Shown here: positions 1-9,567 of the stretch, piece by piece
Layout: each line of letters starts with the position of its first letter
Position numbering within the stretch: the stretch's first letter is position 1
From: Burkholderia diffusa
GTDB taxonomy: Bacteria > Pseudomonadota > Gammaproteobacteria > Burkholderiales > Burkholderiaceae
DNA length: 64,000 nucleotides
Reading direction: 5' to 3'
Assembly: GCF_001718315.1 (NCBI RefSeq)
Contig: NZ_CP013363.1
Location: forward strand, 2,418,001-2,482,000
Made by a program: the position numbers and the translations under genes
The notes under the pieces: generated by a model
The model's input: only the letters and a program-made list of their open reading frames with translations
The model's database searches: none
What the model was told of the DNA's origin: nothing

Positions 1-417
1 GCCGAACCCGAGCGTCAGCGCCGGCACCGCGATCGGCATCAGCATCACGATGCGCGCCGCGAAGCCGCGGCCGGCCAGAGCGCGGTGATGCAGCGCATAG
101 GCGAGCGGCAGCGCCAGCCCGGCATTGATCGCGCAGCACGCGAGCGCGACCACGAGGCTCGTGCCGAATGCGCGGGTGAAGCTGCGATTCGCGGCCAGAT
201 CGACGAACCAGCGCGACGTGATGCCGGTCGGCAGCAGCGTGTTGGTCCACGACTGGCCGACCGAGCCGACCAGCAGCAGCACGATCGGCAACGCGAGATA
301 CAGCCCGAACACCGCGACGAACGCGTGCAGCAGCAGGCGTCCCGCCATCGCACGCGGCCGTTTGTTACGACGAATCGGAATAGCTTCGGCAAGGGCCGAA
401 GCGAATGGCGGATGCAT
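1..417 (-). CDS. ABC transporter permease, 3' part outside window
   Basis: Reading the minus strand gives a hydrophobic protein with a leading membrane segment (LLLHAFVAVFGLYLALPIV), then a periplasmic stretch (SWTNTLLPTG), a second segment around ACCAINAGLALPLAYALHH, and a third (MLMPIAVPALTLGFG) cut by the window edge. This is the start of a PotC/PhnV-type inner-membrane permease that would pair with an ATPase and binding protein lying to the left. Start chosen at the ATG at 417; an internal ATG at 348 is an alternative because no clear Shine-Dalgarno separates them. It is divergent from the LysR gene at 580, a possible regulator. Substrate cannot be read from this fragment; aminoethylphosphonate or polyamine/iron type is only a guess. 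Confidence 0.75.
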   Translation of the reverse strand, partial: MHPPFASALAEAIPIRRNKRPRAMAGRLLLHAFVAVFGLYLALPIVLLLVGSVGQSWTNTLLPTGITSRWFVDLAANRSFTRAFGTSLVVALACCAINAGLALPLAYALHHRALAGRGFAARIVMLMPIAVPALTLGFG

Positions 418-579
418 GGCGAATCTCGCTGACGAACACGGAACGGGTCGTGCAATGCCTGCCGGACGGGGCCGGCGCGCGTTGTCACGACGGACGCAGT
501 GTGCGGATCCGACATGGCATCGTCATGAAAAAAACGTACAACGCCCGCATCGATCTGTGCGCGCAAGGAATAGTTCGCC

Positions 580-1476
580 GTGAAGCACCTGTTTCCCAAC
601 GTTGCGGAGCTGCAAGCGTTCGCGAGTTCCGTGAAGTACCTGAACTTCTCGTATGCGGCGCGCGAGCTCGGCCTGACGCCGAGTGCGGTCAGCCGCCAGA
701 TCGCGAATCTCGAATCGATGTTCGGCGTGAAGCTGTTCGTGCGCGAGGGGCGCACCCTCGCCCTCACGCGGGCCGGGCAGGTTTATCACGCGCGCGTGAT
801 CGGCCCGCTGCGCGAAATCGGCAACGCATCGATCGAATTGCTGAGCGCGCGCGAGGACAGCGACCTGCTGACGATCGCAAGCGTGCCGACCTTCACGACG
901 AAGTGGCTGGTGCCGCGCCTCGCGCGCTTTCTGGCCGGCGCGCCGGAGGTCACGCTGAGTTTTCGCCGCCATCTCGCGCACGGCGACGTGTTTCCGTTCG
1001 GACTCGACGCGGCCATACGCTATGGCGACGGCGCGTGGGAAGGCGTCCGGTGCGATTACCTGGACGGCCGCACGTTCGTGCCGGTCTGTTCCGGCGAATT
1101 CGCGGCGCGCCATGCGCTATGCACGCCCGCCGACGCAGCCGCCGCGCCGCGGCTCGTGCACGAGCAGGCGGAGATCGCGTGGTCCCTCTGGGCGGAGCGC
1201 CATCGCGTCGCCGGGATGAACGCGCTGGCGGGGCCGCGCTTCGAACAATATTCGGTGCTGATCCAGGCCGCGCAAGCCGGGCTCGGACTCGCGCTCGTGC
1301 CGCGCTTCCTGATCGTCGATACGCTCGCGAGCGGCGCGCTCGTCGAACCGTTCGACGCGCCGGTCGACGTCGACGCGCAGGGGCACTACCTGTGCTGCGC
1401 GCCGGAGCGTCTCGAGACGAGCGCCGCGTTGCGGCGCTTCAGGGAATGGATGCTCGACGAATGCGCGGACCGTTGA
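580..1476 (+). CDS. LysR-family transcriptional regulator (GcvA-like)
   Basis: 298 aa with an N-terminal winged helix-turn-helix (about residues 8-65; FSYAARELGLTPSAVSRQIA followed by FGVKLFVREGRTLALTRAG) and a C-terminal periplasmic-binding-like effector domain (about 95-295; LTIASVPTFTTKWLVPRL). This layout is the GcvA/AmpR branch of LysR regulators, which bind DNA as tetramers and respond to a small ligand. Translation starts at a GTG at 580 preceded by AAGGAA at about 565-570. It is divergent from the ABC permease at 1-417, so that transporter is the natural target, but no operator was identified. The ligand is unknown. Confidence 0.93.
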   Translation: MKHLFPNVAELQAFASSVKYLNFSYAARELGLTPSAVSRQIANLESMFGVKLFVREGRTLALTRAGQVYHARVIGPLREIGNASIELLSAREDSDLLTIASVPTFTTKWLVPRLARFLAGAPEVTLSFRRHLAHGDVFPFGLDAAIRYGDGAWEGVRCDYLDGRTFVPVCSGEFAARHALCTPADAAAAPRLVHEQAEIAWSLWAERHRVAGMNALAGPRFEQYSVLIQAAQAGLGLALVPRFLIVDTLASGALVEPFDAPVDVDAQGHYLCCAPERLETSAALRRFREWMLDECADR

Positions 1477-1555
1477 GCGTGCCCGACATCGCCGGGCACG
1501 GCTGAACGGCACGGCGACGCGCCACGGGCGCCGTCGTGCCGCCCGTCACGTTGCG

Positions 1556-3235
1556 TCAGTGGTCGATGCCGAGCCCCGGCAGCACGTGCGTGTTCTCGGC
1601 CACGACCGCGTGCAGCAGCTTCGGATCGGCGCCGAGCAGGCCGAGGATCGTTGGCGCAACCTGCTTCGTGCCGACGAAATCGCTCACGGTGCGCGCGCGG
1701 TGCAGGCCCGGATACGCCACGAGCAGGCCGAGGTGGCTGTCGTCCGGCGCGTTGCCGCCGTGTTCCTCGTCCTTTTTCGTGCTCGACGTGTAGATCACGC
1801 CCGGATTCGGCTGGACGACGATGTCCGGCGTGCGGCCGTTGGCCGGATCGCCGAACTGGTCGGCCAGCGCCGCGCCGTACAGGACGTACGCGTGCGGGCC
1901 GTCGGCGCAGATCCCCGGCGCATTGCAGCCGAGGTTCGCCTTCAGCGTCTGCACCACGGCCGTGCGCTGGCTGCGGTCGCGCAGCCAGATCAGGCCGACG
2001 TCGTCGGTCTGCACGAAGCCCGTGCCGACCAGGCCCGAACCGTCGTTCAGGTTGCCCGTCGTCGTGTTGTTCTGGCCGAAGTTGCCGTTCGGGTCGAGAT
2101 AGTCGTTCGCTTCGAGCAGCTTCGTCAGCGTGTCGCCGTTCTTCACGAGCTTCGTGTGATCGGTCGGCGACTGGCCATGCTTCGCCGTGACGATCACCGC
2201 CGTCGACGTGTACAGGTTGCGCTGCTTCAGCTCGTTGACGATGCGGCCGATCGAGTTGTCGACGTAGGTAATCGCGTTCGCGACCTGGCCGTTCGGCGTG
2301 AAGTTCGCGTCGAGATAGCCGCCGCCCTTCGCGACCGGCGCCTTCTGCGCGACGCTGAGCGTCTGGAAGTTGGCGCCGAACAGCGTCGGCACCGGCGCGT
2401 TCTTCGTGCCGGTCGAGTCGCGGCCGTCGATCTGGTTGACCAGCGCCTGCACGTGCAAGTTGTCGAAGCGCGCGGTGTGCGAATAGACGTCGGTGTAAGC
2501 GGTGTTCGTCGCCGGGTCGATCGAGTTGATCTCGGTACGCATCAGATCGTCGACGCCGGTGCCCGACGGGCCGTTCAGCCAGTCGTAGCCCCACGCATGC
2601 TTGTCGGCCCACGCGGTGTATGCGTTCGGCACGCCGGCCTTCACGGCCTCGAACACCGTGTTGGTCTTCACGTAGTTGTGCGGATAGACCGGCACGCACT
2701 GACCATTCACCTTCGCGTGCGGGATCGCCTGCGGATTGAACGCGCCGCCGCCGTCGAGGTGCACGAGCGCGCCGCCGTTCATTGCGTCGATGCCGGTCGT
2801 CTCGTCGAACACCACGTTCCAGCCCTGCTTGCCCGAGCAGGTCGTGTCGCTCGGCGCGTACAGGTTGCGATCGTACGACACGTCGTAGAACAGGCCGGCC
2901 GTCTTCGGCGAGCCGCCCGTCACGAGCGCGGCGAGCCCCGGGAACGAGTCCGACAGGCCCGGCGTATAGGCATTCGTGTACGTGACGCCGTTTTGCGCGA
3001 GCACCGCGATGTTCGGACACGTGTTCGCGCCGATGCAGCGCGCGAGATCCTGCTCGTGCAGGCCGTCGACGCTGATCAGCAGCACGTGCTTCACGACGCG
3101 CCGGCCATGGCCGGCGTCGTTGCCCTGACCGTTGCCATCCTGCTGCGCCGCATAGGCGCTGGCGCCCGTGAGTGCCAGCGCGCCCGCCACCATTGCCACC
3201 AGCTTCCGTTGCTTACCAAGGAAAGACATCATCAC
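1556..3235 (-). CDS. Secreted alkaline phosphatase-superfamily hydrolase
   Basis: 559 aa with a Sec signal peptide (MSFLGKQRKLVAMVAGALAL, cleavage near ASAYAAQQ). It has the fold signature of type I phosphodiesterase/nucleotide pyrophosphatases: a metal-binding start (KHVLLISVDGLHEQDL), a nucleophile region with Ser/Thr (TNAYTPGLSDSFPGLAALVTGG) and a later metal ligand site (VIVTAKHGQSP). It should act in the periplasm or outside the cell on a phosphate, phosphonate or sulfate ester. The substrate is not predictable. The gene is alone, convergent with the LysR gene (80 nt between), and has its own upstream region. The start could be either of the first two Met codons. Confidence 0.85.
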   Translation of the reverse strand: MMMSFLGKQRKLVAMVAGALALTGASAYAAQQDGNGQGNDAGHGRRVVKHVLLISVDGLHEQDLARCIGANTCPNIAVLAQNGVTYTNAYTPGLSDSFPGLAALVTGGSPKTAGLFYDVSYDRNLYAPSDTTCSGKQGWNVVFDETTGIDAMNGGALVHLDGGGAFNPQAIPHAKVNGQCVPVYPHNYVKTNTVFEAVKAGVPNAYTAWADKHAWGYDWLNGPSGTGVDDLMRTEINSIDPATNTAYTDVYSHTARFDNLHVQALVNQIDGRDSTGTKNAPVPTLFGANFQTLSVAQKAPVAKGGGYLDANFTPNGQVANAITYVDNSIGRIVNELKQRNLYTSTAVIVTAKHGQSPTDHTKLVKNGDTLTKLLEANDYLDPNGNFGQNNTTTGNLNDGSGLVGTGFVQTDDVGLIWLRDRSQRTAVVQTLKANLGCNAPGICADGPHAYVLYGAALADQFGDPANGRTPDIVVQPNPGVIYTSSTKKDEEHGGNAPDDSHLGLLVAYPGLHRARTVSDFVGTKQVAPTILGLLGADPKLLHAVVAENTHVLPGLGIDH

Positions 3236-3494
3236 CCCACCTCATCGATTGACGTTGAACTGCGTGACCTGCCATCAGGCGCGCAAAATATGGCCGGATC
3301 GTGCGGCGGTCCGATGAAGCGGGGCTTTCTGTTTTCTATCAAACGTAACCAATCGCAAGTGACATGACGCGGTCGCACAACAAGGCGAAGCGACGCGTGC
3401 GCCCAGCTCCGCACCGGACCGGTGCATGCCGCGCGCCACCGCCTGCGACGCGATTTTTTTTCGCGCTTGGCGCATGACTATTGGCGTGTGATAA

Positions 3495-3506
3495 AGGGTT
3501 TTCCCT
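3495..3506 (+). promoter_or_regulatory. AGGGTTTTCCCT inverted element upstream of small gene
   Basis: A 12-bp AGGG-TTTT-CCCT inverted element lies 16 nt before the start codon of the 73-aa gene at 3523. The same 12 bases occur twice, 30 bp apart, upstream of the unrelated 51-aa gene at 13175-13330. Its position suggests an operator or promoter-associated site; the binding factor is unknown. Confidence 0.5.
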
Positions 3507-3522
3507 GACCCGGAGCACGAGT

Positions 3523-3744
3523 ATGTCGACCCTGGAAGCTCTCCGGTTCGTGCTGGACGATGCACGCACCCCCGAAATCATTCGCCATCACGTCGTCGAC
3601 GCGCTGCAGTACGCGTTGCGCAACTACGGCCAGGTGTTCACCGCGAAGGAAGTCGAGTGGCTGACGCAGTGGGACGACGCGCGTCTGCCGCTGGCCGCGC
3701 GGAAGGAACTGGACAAGCGCGAACCGGCGATCGCCGAGCGCTGA
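3523..3744 (+). CDS. Small conserved-looking protein, function unknown
   Basis: 73 aa, acidic and helical, with no signal or membrane segment (begins MSTLEALRFVLDDARTPEII, includes GQVFTAKEVEWLTQWDD). The ATG at 3523 is preferred over an upstream in-frame GTG at 3487 because CGGAG at about 3511-3515 is well placed and the AGGGTTTTCCCT element sits between the two. Codon use matches its neighbours. I do not recognise the family. It is flanked by genes on the other strand, so it is monocistronic. Confidence 0.75.
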   Translation: MSTLEALRFVLDDARTPEIIRHHVVDALQYALRNYGQVFTAKEVEWLTQWDDARLPLAARKELDKREPAIAER

Positions 3745-3810
3745 AAGGAACGCGCGCCGCCGCGCCCGATTGCCGGTCGGGCGCGGCGGCGGCTGATGAC
3801 GTGATGCGGC

Positions 3811-6800
3811 TTACTGCAGGCCGAAGTCGACGCGGGTCGTCGCGCCCTTGTCCTCGATGCCCTTCGCATCGAGCTTCGGCGCCACGACGAACATGCGGCT
3901 CGAATCGATCTTGCCGTCGAGGTATTGGCGCACGGCCTGTGCGCGCCGCTGCGCGAGCGCGCGCAGCGCATTGTCGTCGGCCGGCGCGTGATCGGCGAGC
4001 GCCTTCTTCATGTCCTCATCGGGCAGCGTCTTCTGCAGGCCGATCAGGTTGCGCGGCTTCTTGAAGTCGGCGGCCTTGTATGCACGCGTCAGGTACTTGG
4101 TGTACTCGGCCGGTTCGACCTTCACCGACATCGGATCGATGCTCTCGCCCTGGCCGACCACGTCCTTCAGCTTCTGCTGACGCACCAGCCGCTCGACGTA
4201 CGCGTCGCGCAGCCCCGGCGTGTCTTTCGCCGGATCGACGCGGCCGATCAGGTCCAGCCGGATCGACGGCTTCTCGGTCAGCATCTTCACGACGGTGTCG
4301 AGCTTCTTCTGCTGCGCGTCGGTCAGCGCGTAAGAGCCCGGCGCGAACTCGACGTAGCCGAGATCCTCGCCGCCGCTGCCGCCGAACGCATTTGCGAGCA
4401 GCGTGAACGGCGACGTGACCGCCTTCGCGATCAGGTTCAGCACCGCGCGCCAGATCAGCCCGCCGACGCTGAACTCCGGATTCGACAGCGAGCCCGACAC
4501 CGGCAGGTTCACGTCGATCTCGCCGCGCGTGTTCTTCAGCAGCGAGATCGCGAGCTTCACGGGCAGCTTCGTCGCCGTGTCGTTTTCGACGTGATCGCCG
4601 AACGTGAGCTGGTCGATGAAGATGTGGTTGTTCGCCTGCAACTGATCGTTCGCGAGCTGGTAATGCAGGTCGACGTTGAGCTTGCCCTTCGTGATCGGGT
4701 AGCCGGCGTACTTCGCCGAATACGGTGTCAGGTTGGTCAGCTCGATATCGTGCGCGGTCGCCGTGAGATCCAGCGCCGGCTTGTCGATCAGCGGGTTCAC
4801 CGAGCCCTTGATCGAGATCGGCCCGTTGCCCGCGAGGTTCGCGGCGACGTCGACCGGCGCGGACGTCGTCGAGTCCGTGCCAAACGCGCCGACCGTCCCC
4901 TTGATCGCGACCAGGTTCGCCGTGTAGTTCGGCTTGATGAAGTTGTCGGTGTAGGTCACGCGGCCGTTCTGCAGCACGAGCTGGCCGAAATGCATGCGCA
5001 CCGGATTCTGCGGCGGCGGCGCGGCCTTCACGACGACCGTCGCCGATGCGGCAGCCGGCGCGGACGCCAGTTGCGCGGCCGCGGCCTGCGCGGCGGCCGG
5101 CGGCGTCACGCCCGGCGAAAGCGGCACCGGTTCGCTCTTGCTCGCGTCGCGCGTCAGCGATTGCGCGGGGCCCGTCTCCTTCGCGATGACGTCCTTCAGG
5201 TTCAGCCGCCCCTGCGCATCGAGCAGCACGCGGCCGTAGAAGTTCGAGAACGTCACGCGCGAAGCGTCGACGTCGGTGCCCTTTTCGTCGTAGTTCACCT
5301 TCAGGTTCGACAGCGCGAGCGAACGCCAGCCCGCGAACGGGTCGGACGTCGCCTTGTCGAGCATCCGCACGTCGACCAGCGCGACATCGCCGCGATAGGT
5401 CGCGCGCGGCGCGTCCTTCACCTGCGCGAACGTCAGGTTGCCCTGCGCGTTCAGCAGTGCGCTTGCGATGGTCGCGTTCAGCGCGCTGCCGAAGTACGGC
5501 TCGAACGCGGCCGCATCGAGCCGGTTGCCGTTGATCTTCAGGCCGAGCTTCAGCGGCTGCGCGGTCACGTCGCCCGACACGTTCACCGAGCCCTTGCGGT
5601 TCAGCGTCGCCTTCAGCTGCACCGGCAGCGACTTCGTCATGTCGTCGCTGAGCTTCTGCACCGACAGGTCGAGCGGCTTGATCGCGAGCTTCACCGGGCG
5701 CGGCGTCGACAGGTCCGTGAAGTTCGCGGACGATTCCTTCACGTTCAGCGCGTCGATCCGGTAATGCCACGACGGCGCGGCCGCCTCGGCCTTGCGCGCG
5801 ACCGTGCGCCTGGGCACCGCCGCCTGCGCGGGTTCGCCCAGCGCAGCCAGGTCGATCTTGCCGTCCTTCAGGCGCTTCACGTCGAGCGCGAGCCCGGTCG
5901 CGTCGACGCTCGCGATTTCCGCGGTGCGCGCGGCGACGTCGACCTTCGCGATCTTCGCGCTCGCATCGGGCAGCACGATCGCGGGGGTCTTGGCGTCCGG
6001 CGTCGCGAGCTTGAGCGACTTCAGGCTCACCGTGCTGTCGGCAACCTGCGCGTCGAGCGGCGTCTTGCCCCAGTCGGCCTTCGCGTTGACGCTCGCGCCG
6101 AGCGTGCCGTCAAGCACGCGCGCGCGGGTCGCCTCGCCGAGATACGGCTGCAGCGCCGGCAGCGCGAGCGCGTCGACGGTCAGCTTCGTGTCGGCCTGCT
6201 TCGCCGCCAGGCTGAACGCGCCCTCGGCCTTCACGTCGCCGCCGCGCGACAGCGACGTCGACAGCGTGTATTTCGCGGGCGTCTTGCCCTGCAACGTGAA
6301 GCCGTCGAGCGTCGCGGCGAGCTTCGTCAGCGACATCGCGGTCGGCGTCGCGGGCACGCGGTCGTCGATGTTGATCGTGCCGCCGTCGATCGCGAAATGA
6401 CGGATCGTCAGGTCGAGCGGCGGCGCTTCCTTCGCCACGGTTTCAACCTTCGCGCCGCTCGCGGCGCTCGCGGCGCTGGCAGCGGCGACGGTCGATGCGG
6501 CCGGCTTGCCTGCGTCGGCCTTCGGCGCGGCGACCGACGGCCCGGCGAGCTTCTCGACGTTCAGCCCCCCCTGCTTGTCGCGCGCGAGGTCGACGACCGG
6601 CTGGTCGAGCCGGATCTCGTCGAAATGCAGCGCATTGCGCAGCGGCTCGAGACCGGCGGCCGCGACGTGCACGCCGCGTGCGGCGAACAGCGGCGCGGAC
6701 GCGCGGTCGGTCACCTTCGCGTCGTTGAAATCCACGGTGCCCGACACGCGCAGCGACGGCGTGTCGCCGCTCATCACGAAGTTCAGCGTGAGATTGCTGC

Positions 6801-7599
6801 TCAGCAGGCCGCTCGCGACGATCACCGGCAGCTTCGCCGGCGCGTACGAAATCAGCTTCGGCACGTCGAGCCGGTCGAATTTCAGCGCGACTTCCGACTC
6901 ACGCGACAGCGCGAACGGCTTCGTCCTGCCGTCGATCGCGATCGGGCTGCCGTCGAATCGGGCGCGCAGCTTCGGCTGCACGAAGATGTCGGTCTTCGAC
7001 GGCAGCGTCGCGATGAACGGAATGCCGAGCGTCCAGTTGTCGACTACGTGCTTTTCGTTCAGCAGGCGGTCGTCGAAGTCGATCCGGCCATCGTTGACCT
7101 GGATGTTCGACACCGAGAAATGCGTCGGCTTGCTTTCGGGTTTGGACGGCGTCGAGAACTTCTCGATCAGGTCGGTGAAGTTGAAGCGTTGCGCGTCGTA
7201 GCGGACGACGTGGAAGCGCGGCGAGTCGACGCGCAATTCGTTGACGATCGGCGCGCCGCGGAACAGCGACGCCCACGACGGCCGCACGACGAGCTTGCCG
7301 ATGTCGATGAAGTCGCCCTGGCCGCCGCGCTCGCCGACGTGCACGCCGTCGGCTTCGAGATTCAGCGTGTAAGGGTTCAGCGCGATGCGCTGGATGGTGG
7401 ACGGCCGGCCGAGCTGCTGGCTCAGTTGCTGTTCGGCGATGTGGCGGATCAGTGGCGGCGCTGCGAAGAATCCGAGCAGTCCGAATAAAACGAGGAAGAT
7501 CAGCACGCCGAGGCCGATACGCCGGGTCCGGCGCGAGCGTGCAACGCCGCCGAGGGCATGGAGGGTCGAGGGTACGGTTTCTTTGTCTGCGCTTGACAT
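3811..7599 (-). CDS. AsmA-like DUF748 envelope protein
   Basis: 1262 aa. One membrane anchor near residues 27-50 (IGLGVLIFLVLFGLLGFFAAP) is followed by a very long periplasmic beta-rich region with the repeated AsmA/YhdP-type pattern (for example IQRIALNPYTLNLEADGV and VVRPSWASLFRGAPIVNELRVDSPRF). Ala/Lys-rich linkers near 360-400 and 830-860 separate blocks. The C-terminal 200 residues carry an OmpA-like flavour (LTDAQQKKLDTVVKML and ALAQRRAQAVRQYLDG). Related proteins are thought to bridge inner and outer membrane and carry phospholipids; that role is inferred. It has its own promoter region at 7600-7750 and no partner gene. Confidence 0.9.
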   Translation of the reverse strand: MSSADKETVPSTLHALGGVARSRRTRRIGLGVLIFLVLFGLLGFFAAPPLIRHIAEQQLSQQLGRPSTIQRIALNPYTLNLEADGVHVGERGGQGDFIDIGKLVVRPSWASLFRGAPIVNELRVDSPRFHVVRYDAQRFNFTDLIEKFSTPSKPESKPTHFSVSNIQVNDGRIDFDDRLLNEKHVVDNWTLGIPFIATLPSKTDIFVQPKLRARFDGSPIAIDGRTKPFALSRESEVALKFDRLDVPKLISYAPAKLPVIVASGLLSSNLTLNFVMSGDTPSLRVSGTVDFNDAKVTDRASAPLFAARGVHVAAAGLEPLRNALHFDEIRLDQPVVDLARDKQGGLNVEKLAGPSVAAPKADAGKPAASTVAAASAASAASGAKVETVAKEAPPLDLTIRHFAIDGGTINIDDRVPATPTAMSLTKLAATLDGFTLQGKTPAKYTLSTSLSRGGDVKAEGAFSLAAKQADTKLTVDALALPALQPYLGEATRARVLDGTLGASVNAKADWGKTPLDAQVADSTVSLKSLKLATPDAKTPAIVLPDASAKIAKVDVAARTAEIASVDATGLALDVKRLKDGKIDLAALGEPAQAAVPRRTVARKAEAAAPSWHYRIDALNVKESSANFTDLSTPRPVKLAIKPLDLSVQKLSDDMTKSLPVQLKATLNRKGSVNVSGDVTAQPLKLGLKINGNRLDAAAFEPYFGSALNATIASALLNAQGNLTFAQVKDAPRATYRGDVALVDVRMLDKATSDPFAGWRSLALSNLKVNYDEKGTDVDASRVTFSNFYGRVLLDAQGRLNLKDVIAKETGPAQSLTRDASKSEPVPLSPGVTPPAAAQAAAAQLASAPAAASATVVVKAAPPPQNPVRMHFGQLVLQNGRVTYTDNFIKPNYTANLVAIKGTVGAFGTDSTTSAPVDVAANLAGNGPISIKGSVNPLIDKPALDLTATAHDIELTNLTPYSAKYAGYPITKGKLNVDLHYQLANDQLQANNHIFIDQLTFGDHVENDTATKLPVKLAISLLKNTRGEIDVNLPVSGSLSNPEFSVGGLIWRAVLNLIAKAVTSPFTLLANAFGGSGGEDLGYVEFAPGSYALTDAQQKKLDTVVKMLTEKPSIRLDLIGRVDPAKDTPGLRDAYVERLVRQQKLKDVVGQGESIDPMSVKVEPAEYTKYLTRAYKAADFKKPRNLIGLQKTLPDEDMKKALADHAPADDNALRALAQRRAQAVRQYLDGKIDSSRMFVVAPKLDAKGIEDKGATTRVDFGLQ

Positions 7600-7751
7600 G
7601 CTTGGATGCCTCGGGAATGGATGCCGGGCCGCGCCGGAAGACCGGTACGGCCACGCACGCTATCCCGAAAGTATAGGCTCAGGTGGTGACGGAACGACGT
7701 TCGGGCGAGGCCGCCGCGCCCGCGGATCGGACAGTGGCGGCGCCCGTCGGT

Positions 7752-9191
7752 TCATTTTCGGACGACGGCGGGCGGCATCCACGAGCCGTCGCTCGCCTGG
7801 GGCTTCGGCGCGTAGAGTCGCAGTGCGAGCGCGAAATCGGCGCGTGGCGCCGGCAGCCAGTTGGCCGCGTGCGTGCCGCCCGGCGACGCGGACACGACCA
7901 CATCGATCGAGCCGTCGTGATTGCGGCGCAGCCGGTCGCGGTCGCCGAGCGAGCGGCGCGCCGAGCCGACATCGGGCAGCGAGCCGTTCGTCGCGTACGG
8001 CGTGAGCGTCCAGAACCCACGCACCGGCGGCAGCGCGCCCGGCGCGAAGTGCAGCACGTAGCGGTTCGCGCCGTTCAGCGGGTGGCCGTCGCTGTCGACA
8101 CGCACGAGCGCGAGCGTCTCGTCGTCGCGCGTCGCCGTGCCGAACTGCGTGTACGCCGCGTACGCGCGCAGCGCATAGTCCTGGCCGTACTTGCCGGCCG
8201 TGTCGCCGATCCAGCTCCAGCCGTTCGCGCTCAGCAGGTTCGACGGCGGCGTCGCGAGCCGCGCGCGTGCCTCGGCGACACCGGCCGTCGCGGCGCTCAG
8301 GCGATCGCCCGTCCACAGCACCGGGTAACCGGCCGACACGCCGATGTCACCGAGCAATTCGTTCGCGTGCGCGTCGTCGGCGGGTGCCGGATTGTCCTGC
8401 AGCGCCTGCGCGAAGCGCGTGAAGAACGCCTTCGGGTCGAGCGCGGCCACCTGCTCGGCCGGCGTGCCGCCGCTCGCCGCTTCCGACGGCGCGCTACCCG
8501 CATGGACCGCGACCGACGCGCCGCGCATGCTGCCCGTATAGACGGACAGCGGCACCACGCGGATCGCCCGCTGCAGTTTCTTCACGTTCGTGAGGTCGCG
8601 CCCGCCGCTCGTCTGCAGCCGCACTTCGAGCCATGCGTTCGCCGACGGCACGTCGATACGCAATACGCCCTTCGGCAGCGTGCCCTGCCAGCCCTTCGCG
8701 GCGAAGGCAATCGTTTGCGATCGCGCGGCGCCGCGAGCGCCGCGCGCCGCCACGCTCGACGACGACCACAGCACGTTCGTCCACATGTCGAGCGCGCGGG
8801 CATCCCAGTAGCGGCCGCGGGTATCCGGCAGCGTCACGATCACCGGCTCGGCGCCGACGTCGAGCCAGCCGGTCGAGTCGAGCGTGTCGACGCCCGGCAG
8901 CGGCGGATTGAGCGCACCGACGGGCGGCAGCGCCTGCGCGTGACGCAGCGTGTTGAGCGGCGCCTGGCCCGGCTGCGCGCCGTCGCCGCCCGTCGCGGCT
9001 TCCTTCGCGACGTCCATCAGCACGAGCGGATAGGCGTATACATAGGAGTCGGCCACTTCGGCACGCATCCAGCCGGTTTTCCGCTGAATCGCATCCGGTT
9101 GCGACGCGCATCCCGTCAGCAGTGCCGCCAGAGCCAGCGACGCGCCTGCCGCGCGCCGCAGAGAAATTGATTCTCGTAGGTTTTCAATCAT
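7752..9191 (-). CDS. DUF1254/DUF1214 lipoprotein
   Basis: 479 aa with a lipoprotein signal (LALAALLTGC, Cys near residue 28). The middle region (EVADSYVYAYPLVLMDVAKE, then TLDSTGWLDVGAEPVIVTLPD) is DUF1254, and the C-terminal third (NRYVLHFAPGALPPVRGFWTLTPY, then SPGGTHAANWLPAP) is DUF1214. Proteins of this pair are common in Burkholderia and are exported; no enzymatic activity is established. Its single-gene location, 150 nt before the DUF748 gene on the same strand, leaves co-transcription open. Confidence 0.88.
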   Translation of the reverse strand: MIENLRESISLRRAAGASLALAALLTGCASQPDAIQRKTGWMRAEVADSYVYAYPLVLMDVAKEAATGGDGAQPGQAPLNTLRHAQALPPVGALNPPLPGVDTLDSTGWLDVGAEPVIVTLPDTRGRYWDARALDMWTNVLWSSSSVAARGARGAARSQTIAFAAKGWQGTLPKGVLRIDVPSANAWLEVRLQTSGGRDLTNVKKLQRAIRVVPLSVYTGSMRGASVAVHAGSAPSEAASGGTPAEQVAALDPKAFFTRFAQALQDNPAPADDAHANELLGDIGVSAGYPVLWTGDRLSAATAGVAEARARLATPPSNLLSANGWSWIGDTAGKYGQDYALRAYAAYTQFGTATRDDETLALVRVDSDGHPLNGANRYVLHFAPGALPPVRGFWTLTPYATNGSLPDVGSARRSLGDRDRLRRNHDGSIDVVVSASPGGTHAANWLPAPRADFALALRLYAPKPQASDGSWMPPAVVRK

Positions 9192-9494
9192 TGAGTACTG
9201 GCCGAATATCGTTCTTGTCAGTCAACGCCTTGTTCGACTCACGATCGGCGAAAGCAAGGCACCCCAGCGTGCCCGATTGCCGCTTTGCGGGGCGGACGCT
9301 GATGTCAGGCCGGTATCATAGCGCCTAAGGGCATCCCCCAATATGCCGAATATCGGGCGGAGCGGTAGCCGGCTCGTCGTCAGCCAGGACTTCGATTGAT
9401 CCGGCCCCCTCGAAAGCCGCTCACCGCCTGCACGAGGCGGCACGACGCGCGAGAATGGATCGGCCGGCCGCACCATCCTGTATCGCATCGCCCC
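9192..9494. other. Intergenic region without a gene
   Basis: Divergent spacer between the DUF1254 lipoprotein gene and copA. Open frames here are short and arginine-rich. The only recognisable element is the CueR-type promoter that begins at 9495. Confidence 0.6.
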
Positions 9495-9525
9495 TTGACC
9501 TTCCCATCATGGGAATGTTGATACT
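9495..9525 (+). promoter_or_regulatory. CueR/MerR-type copper promoter of copA
   Basis: A -35 box TTGACC (9495-9500) and a -10 box GATACT (9520-9525) are separated by 19 bp, the overlong spacer typical of MerR-family promoters. The spacer holds the dyad ACCTTCCC-N4-GGGAATGTT, close to the CueR site (ACCTTCC and its inverse). It lies 42 nt before the copA start. No cueR gene is present within the window. Confidence 0.85.
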
Positions 9526-9567
9526 GGCGTCATTCGCGGCACGAACCGCGCTTTTGGGGAATCGGAC

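Noticed and set aside
3925..7488. 1187-codon plus-strand open frame
   Set aside because: Antisense shadow of the DUF748 gene with highly Arg/Val-rich composition and no recognisable domain.
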